Positions 1 through 4,357 of a stretch of 6,167 nt of DNA are shown here, one piece after another. The translations under genes and the position numbers were made by a program. Under the pieces are notes generated by a model. The model was not told the DNA's origin. It did not search any database and saw only the letters and a program-made list of their open reading frames with translations. This DNA is from Spirochaetia bacterium (GTDB lineage: Bacteria > Spirochaetota > Spirochaetia > JABMQR01): the NCBI GenBank assembly GCA_016784705.1, contig JADHUD010000158.1, forward strand, positions 1 to 6,167, read 5' to 3'. Position 1 is the stretch's first letter. Every line of letters begins with the position of its first letter.

Positions 1-32
1 TCATCCATCCCACTGATTTTTTCTTCAATCAT
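1..32 (-). CDS. 5' end of an unidentified gene downstream of the mscS-like gene (partial)
   Basis: Only the first ten codons are visible (ATG at 32-30, peptide MIEEKISGMD, then cut by the window edge), so no family can be named. The start is supported by an AGGAG ribosome binding site at 43-39, six bases before the ATG. The gene begins 24 bases after the stop codon of the MscS-type channel gene on the same strand, with no terminator-like hairpin between them, so the two are probably co-transcribed. The peptide is charged and has no signal-peptide look in what can be seen, which suggests a cytoplasmic protein, but ten residues are too few to be sure. Confidence 0.6.
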   Translation of the reverse strand, partial: MIEEKISGMD

Positions 33-56
33 AATTCACTCCTGAAAATCATTTTC

Positions 57-905
57 CTAGACTTCTTTTATTTCAGGAAAACCGTAATGATGCACATCCA
101 TCTGCGGAAAGGGAATTTCAATATCTGCTTCAGTAAATGCATATTTAATCATCCTGTGCAATGCAAAGTAGACTTTCCAGTAGTCTGCTTTTTTAACCCA
201 GGGTCTAACCGCAAAATTTACTGAAGAATCAGCTAAAGCGATAACTTCTACAAGCGGTTCGGGTTCTGGAAGAATTTCCGATAGTTTGGCCATCTCCATT
301 TTTATTATCTCTTTTGCCTGATTGATATCGGCTCCATAAGCAATTCCAAATATTAAATCTACTCTGCGCGTCTCAAAAGCACTATAGTTTGTTATCGGTG
401 TCCCCCAGATAACTTTATTGGCCATAACAATTTTCTTATTATCAGGAGTGCTCAGGGTGACTGATATCATATCCATATCTTTAACTGTTCCGCCGACTCC
501 GCCTATTTCAACATAGTCACCTATTCCGAATGGTTTATTTAAAGAGATCATAACGCCCGCGAGCATGTTTCCGATTGTTTCCTGAAAAGCAAATCCCAGA
601 ATAAACCCCGTTATGCCCAACCCAGCCACAAGCGGACCGATATCAACACCGAACTGACCAAGAATCAATACAACAGCTATCAGCCACAACCCCTTCCTGA
701 CCATATTTACTGTAAATTTTTCAAGAATCTCGGTGACTTTACCACTTTTAGTAAGAGCTGCCCTAAGTCCTTTTACGGCCACAGAGATGATAACTTTTGC
801 TGCTGCAAGAATAATCACCGAAACTATGATATTGACAACAAGCCTCATCCCGTTATTCAGCATCCATGCATACATAGTATTTAAAAATGCAAAACTATTT
901 TCCAT
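57..905 (-). CDS. mscS: MscS-family small-conductance mechanosensitive ion channel
   Basis: Encodes a 282-residue inner-membrane channel, close to the 286 residues of E. coli MscS. The family opens under membrane tension to release solutes during hypo-osmotic shock and forms heptamers. Hydrophobic segments lie at about residues 21-43 and 68-87, followed by the glycine/alanine-rich pore helix at about 91-120 with the conserved FQETIGNMLAG stretch. The cytoplasmic beta domain follows (KPFGIGDYVEIGGVGGTV, about 124-141), then the alpha/beta region ending in IPFPQMDVHH (264-273), matching the C-terminal PQMDV signature of MscS. The start is fixed by a strong AGGGGGAAG ribosome binding site seven bases upstream (G run at 917-913). 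Aligned by eye to E. coli MscS, the pore-lining leucines 105 and 109 appear as phenylalanines 101 and 105, and glycine 113 as glutamate 109. The family assignment is firm; that it is the main MscS paralogue rather than a secondary one is inference. It probably leads an operon with the gene entering at 32. Confidence 0.93.
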   Translation of the reverse strand: MENSFAFLNTMYAWMLNNGMRLVVNIIVSVIILAAAKVIISVAVKGLRAALTKSGKVTEILEKFTVNMVRKGLWLIAVVLILGQFGVDIGPLVAGLGITGFILGFAFQETIGNMLAGVMISLNKPFGIGDYVEIGGVGGTVKDMDMISVTLSTPDNKKIVMANKVIWGTPITNYSAFETRRVDLIFGIAYGADINQAKEIIKMEMAKLSEILPEPEPLVEVIALADSSVNFAVRPWVKKADYWKVYFALHRMIKYAFTEADIEIPFPQMDVHHYGFPEIKEV

Positions 906-925
906 TCTACTTCCCCCTTTTTTCT

Positions 926-955
926 ATTTTATGCTATTACGTTGATTTTTGTAAC
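926..955 (-). promoter_or_regulatory. possible sigma-70 promoter for the mscS-like gene
   Basis: On the minus strand a TAAAAT box lies at 931-926 and a GTTACA box at 955-950, separated by 18 bases. These match the -10 in 5 of 6 and the -35 in 4 of 6 positions. Transcription would start near 919, leaving a leader of only about 14 bases in which the ribosome binding site is almost at the 5' end. The region is AT-rich, so a chance match is quite possible. Confidence 0.25.
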
Positions 956-1139
956 ACTCTGTTCTTCAAGTTCTGAAATTGTCTCAAGCCTTTCTGCGAT
1001 CCCGGCTGAACGGTAATACCGTTCAGCTTGGGAGTTTGCAACGCAAACTCCTGAAACAACCTTTGGTTGTTCACTCACTCGGAAATGGAACCAACTTGTT
1101 GGTTCCGCTTCTCTCGTTCATTTGAGAATCAGCATTCAT
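929..1139 (-). pseudogene. small open frame running through the palindromic element, broken by a 4-base duplication
   Basis: From an ATG at 1139 the minus strand reads MNADSQMNERSGTNKLVPFP-SE and stops at 1073-1071. In the next frame an open stretch (1117 down to the TAA at 931-929) reads on as SEQPKVVSGVCVANSQAERY and ends ISELEEQSVTKINVIA. The break falls at a tandem TCAC-TCAC on the plus strand (1071-1078, GTGA-GTGA on the coding strand). Removing one copy joins the two pieces into a single 68-codon frame without other change. The last 24 or so codons look like an amphipathic helix; the middle codons are the palindromes themselves. No convincing ribosome binding site precedes the ATG. It could be the decayed tail of a gene with a palindromic element inserted in frame, or a chance open frame. 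I do not recognise the product. Confidence 0.35.
982..1127. repeat. cluster of four packed palindromes, putative mobile palindromic repeat element
   Basis: Four inverted repeats sit almost end to end. The first has 11-base arms at 1005-1015 and 1017-1027 (GCTGAACGGTA). The second has 9-base arms at 1031-1039 and 1043-1051 (GGAGTTTGC). The third has 7-base arms at 1055-1061 and 1065-1071 (AACAACC), extending to 9 bases with one bulged A at about 1054. The fourth has 9-base arms at 1087-1095 and 1098-1106 (GGAACCAAC). All have very short spacers of 1 to 3 bases. A weak outer inverted repeat, TCTCAA at 982-987 and TTGAGA at 1122-1127, may mark the edges. The stretch is visibly richer in G and C than the flanking DNA. 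Both strands of this stretch have long open frames. The build recalls palindromic elements that insert into genes in frame, such as those of Rickettsia, but membership of any known family is not shown. The arms are certain; the status as a dispersed mobile repeat is inference from one copy. Confidence 0.6.
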
Positions 1140-1164
1140 CTTTTCGACAAGACTGTTTTAGAGG

Positions 1165-1199
1165 TTATTTTGACACTTTTAAATTATTAGTCAAAATAA
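1165..1199. promoter_or_regulatory. 10+10 inverted repeat, candidate operator overlapping a -35-like box
   Basis: TTATTTTGAC at 1165-1174 is repeated perfectly inverted as GTCAAAATAA at 1190-1199, with a 15-base AT-rich spacer. The plus-strand left arm runs into TTGACA (1170-1175), a perfect -35 hexamer, with a CAAAAT box 16 bases further on at 1192-1197. Because of the symmetry the minus strand carries TTGACT at the mirrored place. The site lies 128 bases before the FabK-like gene and between divergent genes, where a dimeric regulator would be expected to bind. No terminator-type T tract follows. The regulator is unknown. Confidence 0.4.
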
Positions 1200-1326
1200 A
1201 CAGGAAAAATCATTCCATTTTATTCAAATAGACTATATCCTATGATCAGAACTGTAAAAGATGGGAATGAAAGATGCAGTCAGATAATAAATCTTATCAA
1301 AAAGTTAAGAGCAAGGAGTCAATAAT

Positions 1327-2358
1327 ATGGAAAAATCAAAAGCATTGTTAGATACATTATGGAAACGCGGCCGCGAATTTCTGGGTGTTGAATACCCTAT
1401 TCTCGGCGGAGCCATGAGCTGGATTTCTGAAGCAAAGCTTGTTTCTGCCATCTCAAATGCCGGAGCTTTCGGGGTAATCGCAGGTGGAAACATGCCCCCT
1501 GAAAAGCTGCTGGATGAGGTAAAAAAAACATACAGCTTAACTGACAAGCCTTTTGGTGTAAATTTAATAACAATAGCCCCGAATTTCCGGAAAAACCTCG
1601 ATAATATGCTGAAAATTGAGCATCCGTATATAGTTTTTGCTGGCGGGCTTCCTCCACGGGATGCCGTTACTCAGGTAAAACAGACACACAGTAAGCTTAT
1701 CTGCTTTGCTCCGAATGTAAGTATTGCCGAGATGCTGGTTCATATCGGTGCAGATGCTCTCGTTATAGAGGGTTCTGAAGCCGGCGGTCATATAGGGCCG
1801 GTTTCAACAAGTGTTCTGGCTGAACAAATTTTACCGACTATCCGGAAAGTACCGGTTTTCGCTGCAGGGGGAATAGCAACCGGCCGTCTGATGATGCATT
1901 TTCTCATGATGGGTGCCTCCGGCGTCCAGTTGGGAACACGGTTTGCCGTGTCGGAAGAATCGATTGCTCACCCAAATTTTAAAGACATATTGATTAAAGC
2001 TAAAGCAAAAGATGCAGTTCCCACAGCTCAGTTTGATCCTCGGCTGCCGGTTATTCCCGTTCGTGCACTGATAAACGGCAGCACCAGAGATTTCAATACT
2101 TTGCAGCTTGGTTTAATACAGCAGATGGAACGTTCTGTTATCAGCGCAAGAGAAGCCGCTGAAGAACTTGAGAAATTCTGGATCGGCGGACTGAGAAAAG
2201 CGGTAATTGACGGGGACGTAGAACGCGGATCTCTGATGGCCGGTCAAAGTGTAGGGCTGGTGGACAAAATAGAACCGGTGGCTGATATCATTGCAAGCAT
2301 GATTGCCGATGCTATTGATGAAGCTGACAAGATCATGGAAACAACCTGTGCTGATTAA
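1327..2358 (+). CDS. FabK-like enoyl-ACP reductase II / nitronate monooxygenase-family FMN enzyme
   Basis: Encodes a 343-residue cytoplasmic TIM-barrel flavoprotein. FabK reduces trans-2-enoyl-ACP with NAD(P)H in the last step of each fatty-acid elongation cycle; the related nitronate monooxygenases oxidise alkyl nitronates. The sequence follows Streptococcus FabK (recalled, not aligned by software) along its length: LTDKPFGVN at 71-79, EGSEAGGHIG at 148-157 with the catalytic-type histidine 155, the FMN phosphate motif AAGGIATG at 179-186, GVQLGTRF at 199-206, and the C-terminal AVIDGDV...GSLMAGQSVGLV at 292-312. It is about 25 residues longer than typical FabK, mostly at the N-terminus. The QGGM motif near the N-terminus of FabK reads GGAM here (27-30). 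The start is supported by AAGGAG at 1313-1318, eight bases upstream. It appears to be transcribed alone, with a possible operator at 1165-1199. The family is firm; the choice of FabK over nitronate monooxygenase is a lean, since automated annotation often uses the latter name. Confidence 0.88.
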   Translation: MEKSKALLDTLWKRGREFLGVEYPILGGAMSWISEAKLVSAISNAGAFGVIAGGNMPPEKLLDEVKKTYSLTDKPFGVNLITIAPNFRKNLDNMLKIEHPYIVFAGGLPPRDAVTQVKQTHSKLICFAPNVSIAEMLVHIGADALVIEGSEAGGHIGPVSTSVLAEQILPTIRKVPVFAAGGIATGRLMMHFLMMGASGVQLGTRFAVSEESIAHPNFKDILIKAKAKDAVPTAQFDPRLPVIPVRALINGSTRDFNTLQLGLIQQMERSVISAREAAEELEKFWIGGLRKAVIDGDVERGSLMAGQSVGLVDKIEPVADIIASMIADAIDEADKIMETTCAD

Positions 2359-2405
2359 AGATATGCTGAAAATTCACGAATTCTGTTTTAATTGAATAAT
2401 TTATC

Positions 2406-2421
2406 AAAAATATATATTTTT
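2406..2421. repeat. 16-base perfect AT palindrome
   Basis: Five A, three TA steps and five T (2406-2421) read the same on both strands. It lies 48 bases after the stop of the FabK-like gene. It might act as a weak transcription end point or as an AT-rich upstream promoter element for the next gene, but it contains no G or C, so a stable RNA hairpin is unlikely. Confidence 0.3.
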
Positions 2422-2442
2422 AAAAAACTCTATGCTAAAGTT

Positions 2443-2472
2443 ATGAAAGAGAGGTACTTCCAAAGCTATAAT
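2443..2472 (+). promoter_or_regulatory. candidate promoter of the TPR gene
   Basis: A perfect TATAAT lies at 2467-2472, with ATGAAA at 2443-2448 as a 4-of-6 match to the -35 consensus at 18 bases spacing. Transcription would begin near 2479, leaving a leader of about 90 bases. The box is enclosed by a 7-base inverted repeat, GAGAGGT at 2449-2455 and ACCTCTC at 2483-2489, which could be a regulator site overlapping the promoter. The -35 is weak, so the call rests mainly on the -10 and on its place in front of the gene. Confidence 0.4.
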
Positions 2473-2543
2473 ATAACAGGACACCTCTCAGGACTAACTT
2501 TTCAGCGGTACTTAAAAGCTTAAAGCTCCATCAATCAAGTTAG
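2453..2543 (+). repeat. small direct and inverted repeats in the TPR gene leader
   Basis: GGTACTTCCAAAGCT at 2453-2467 recurs as GGTACTTAAAAGCT at 2507-2520, differing by one gap and one change, with AAAGCT appearing a third time at 2523-2528. CTAACTT at 2494-2500 is inverted as AAGTTAG at 2537-2543, a possible leader hairpin. The matches are short and could be chance, but they cluster in a leader that otherwise has no known features. Confidence 0.3.
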
Positions 2544-2568
2544 CATTCAATCCCGTTTGGAGGCTTCT

Positions 2569-4221
2569 ATGAAAAAAATCACACTATTTAGTACTATCCT
2601 GATAGTAATGTTCACCCTATCCAACCCATTGTTCGGTTTTGATTTTCCATCAAACTATAACAGTGTTCTTGAAGCCTATAATAAGTATGACAATCAGCAG
2701 GTTATTGAGGGAGTTGGCGAAATACTTAAAAACCGAGATTCCATAGATGTGAAATACCAGGAGTATATAGATAATACCATATTAATGTTGGCGGTAATTT
2801 ATAGTGAAATGGGCGAATGGGAGACTTCACTGGAAACCTGGACCAATCTTATTACTAGTACGAGCGATACAGGAATGCTCTTTTCCGCCTATTACAATCG
2901 CGCCCTTTGCAATAATCAGCTCAATTTATTGGATCAGGCAATTGCAGACTATCAACAGGCTCTTTCGTATAATCCTGCATATATCGAAGGATATAAACAA
3001 ATTGCTCTGATATATCAAATTGATAAACTGAATCCTGAAAAAGCACTTGAAACATACACAAATGGATTAATTCACAATCCCGATTCAAGCGACCTCCTGT
3101 ATCTGAGGGCAGTACTCTATGAATCCGGTGGAGATTATCAAGCTGCCATTGCAGATCACTCCAGGCTGATAGAACTAAATGATTCACAAAAAGATTTTTA
3201 CTACTCTCATCGGGCCATGAATTATTACAAAATGAGAGAGTGGGATTCGGCTCTGGCTGATATAAATACTTCCATTGACCTGCAGATTGTACCATTCGCT
3301 CAGGACTATGTTCTTCGTGGTGATATTTATATTGAATTAGGGATAACCGATGCAGCTATAACGGACTATACAAAGGCTATTTCCCTGTTTAGTGAAATAG
3401 ATGAAGAAGATCCTCAAGTATACGGCAAACTGGCAAATCTCTATATGAACAACGGTGAATTCTGGAGTGCCATTGATAACTTTTCTGAAGCCATACTACT
3501 CGCCAACATATGGGACTCTGTAGATGAATATTATCGGGGGCGCGGATTTTGTTATGCTTCTGTCGGATCTTATGATTCCGCAGTTGTAGATTATAGCATG
3601 GCTACATATTTAAACCCAAATCCCGACTACTATCGCGAATTAGGGGATGTATATGCGGCAGGGAATGATACTGCTGCCGCTCTTTCCCAATATAATGAAT
3701 GTATTTTTCTCCGTCCTGAACCCGATCCAATTGATTATCAAAAACGGGCCAATCTGCACTATGCAATGGGTAATCCCAAAGGTGCTATTGACGACTATCT
3801 GATAATTTCCGAACTAAAACCTTACGATGATAGGGTTTGGTCCGATCTTGGTAAGTTGTATCAGGCAGCCCAAATGTATCCGCAAGCTGTTGATAGTTTT
3901 TCAGAAGCTGTCTCACTAATGTTTAATGATGAGTATTATTGGTGTGAAGAGTTCTATTTTCGTGCCTATTCGAATATGATGATAGGTAAATTTTCCGAGG
4001 CACTAGCAGATCTTGATCTTCTCATTTCTCTGGATGATACTATTTATGATCCGTTTTATTTACGCGGATCAATTTATGAATCAATAGGCGATTGGGAAAA
4101 AGCCGCTCAGGATTACCGCAGACTTGCTGAAGTCATCACAAGCAATTACGAAAACCCCCAGCTTCTGGAATTAGCACAAAATGCGCTGGCTGCCGCTGAA
4201 ATCCTGGATGCGAAGCTCTAA
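2569..4221 (+). CDS. exported tetratricopeptide-repeat (TPR) protein
   Basis: Encodes 550 residues from the ATG at 2569. The start is chosen because GGAGG lies at 2559-2563, five bases upstream, and because it gives a clean signal peptide: MKK, a hydrophobic core at about 4-18, and likely cleavage near LFG-FDF (about residue 23). There is no lipobox cysteine, so it is probably a soluble periplasmic or secreted protein rather than a lipoprotein. From about residue 70 to 525 it consists of some 13 TPR units of 30-35 residues. Clear ones include 108-137 (RALCNNQLNLLDQAIADYQQ), 175-207, 245-275, 388-417 and 495-525, with recurring D-Y/A-I-A-D-Y and L-N-P signatures. Such repeats form a superhelix that binds other proteins; the partner is unknown. 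No catalytic domain is visible. It ends in tandem stops TAATAA and seems monocistronic, facing htpG. Aromatic residues, mainly tyrosine, are frequent at repeat-helix positions. The repeat assignment is firm, the cellular role is not known. Confidence 0.9.
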   Translation: MKKITLFSTILIVMFTLSNPLFGFDFPSNYNSVLEAYNKYDNQQVIEGVGEILKNRDSIDVKYQEYIDNTILMLAVIYSEMGEWETSLETWTNLITSTSDTGMLFSAYYNRALCNNQLNLLDQAIADYQQALSYNPAYIEGYKQIALIYQIDKLNPEKALETYTNGLIHNPDSSDLLYLRAVLYESGGDYQAAIADHSRLIELNDSQKDFYYSHRAMNYYKMREWDSALADINTSIDLQIVPFAQDYVLRGDIYIELGITDAAITDYTKAISLFSEIDEEDPQVYGKLANLYMNNGEFWSAIDNFSEAILLANIWDSVDEYYRGRGFCYASVGSYDSAVVDYSMATYLNPNPDYYRELGDVYAAGNDTAAALSQYNECIFLRPEPDPIDYQKRANLHYAMGNPKGAIDDYLIISELKPYDDRVWSDLGKLYQAAQMYPQAVDSFSEAVSLMFNDEYYWCEEFYFRAYSNMMIGKFSEALADLDLLISLDDTIYDPFYLRGSIYESIGDWEKAAQDYRRLAEVITSNYENPQLLELAQNALAAAEILDAKL

Positions 4222-4255
4222 TAAAGAAAATCAAGAAAATCACGGAATGCAAACC

Positions 4256-4294
4256 AAAAAAAATACCGCGGCAGTTTATCACTGCTGCGGTATT
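4256..4294 (-). terminator. intrinsic terminator of htpG, possibly bidirectional
   Basis: A near-perfect hairpin has arms ATACCGCGGCAG at 4263-4274 and CTGCTGCGGTAT at 4282-4293 with a 7-base loop; an extra A-T pair (4262 and 4294) extends it. On the minus strand it is followed directly by a run of eight T (complement of A at 4263-4256), the classic form for ending htpG transcripts 63 bases after the stop codon. Read on the plus strand the single imperfect position is a G-U pair, so the stem is even more stable, but only a broken T-poor stretch follows. It may therefore serve the TPR gene less efficiently. Confidence 0.85.
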
Positions 4295-4357
4295 CCTATA
4301 TATAATCGAGGTTCTTTCCAGTTTTAAGGCTGTTTTGAACCGTCTGGGTGCGAAGTT

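Noticed and set aside
733..945. 70-codon plus-strand frame opposite the mscS-like gene
   Set aside because: It lies antisense to a clearly conserved channel gene and its product has no recognisable features.
1005..1106. CRISPR array
   Set aside because: The units are palindromes of different sequence placed side by side, without identical repeats or regular spacers.
1071..1139. Independent 22-codon gene on the minus strand
   Set aside because: There is no convincing ribosome binding site, and it is better explained as the first part of the broken frame through the palindromic element.
1217..1246. Promoter with TATGAT at 1241-1246 for the FabK-like gene
   Set aside because: The box is a fair -10, but no acceptable -35 lies 16-18 bases upstream, so I could not support it over the TTGACA site further left.
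1305..1791. Three overlapping minus-strand frames opposite the FabK-like gene
   Set aside because: All are antisense to conserved FabK motifs and overlap one another in different frames, so they cannot be real genes.
2370..2425. Intrinsic terminator after the FabK-like gene
   Set aside because: Only a 5-base AATTC/GAATT stem and a pure AT palindrome are present; neither would form a stable terminator hairpin.
2557..2568. TTG start adding four residues to the TPR protein
   Set aside because: The TTG is part of the TTGGAGG ribosome binding site of the ATG at 2569, and the later start gives a normal signal peptide.
2921..3295. 124-codon minus-strand frame opposite the TPR gene
   Set aside because: It is antisense to regular TPR coding sequence and its peptide looks like reversed coding DNA, without a ribosome binding site or known motif.
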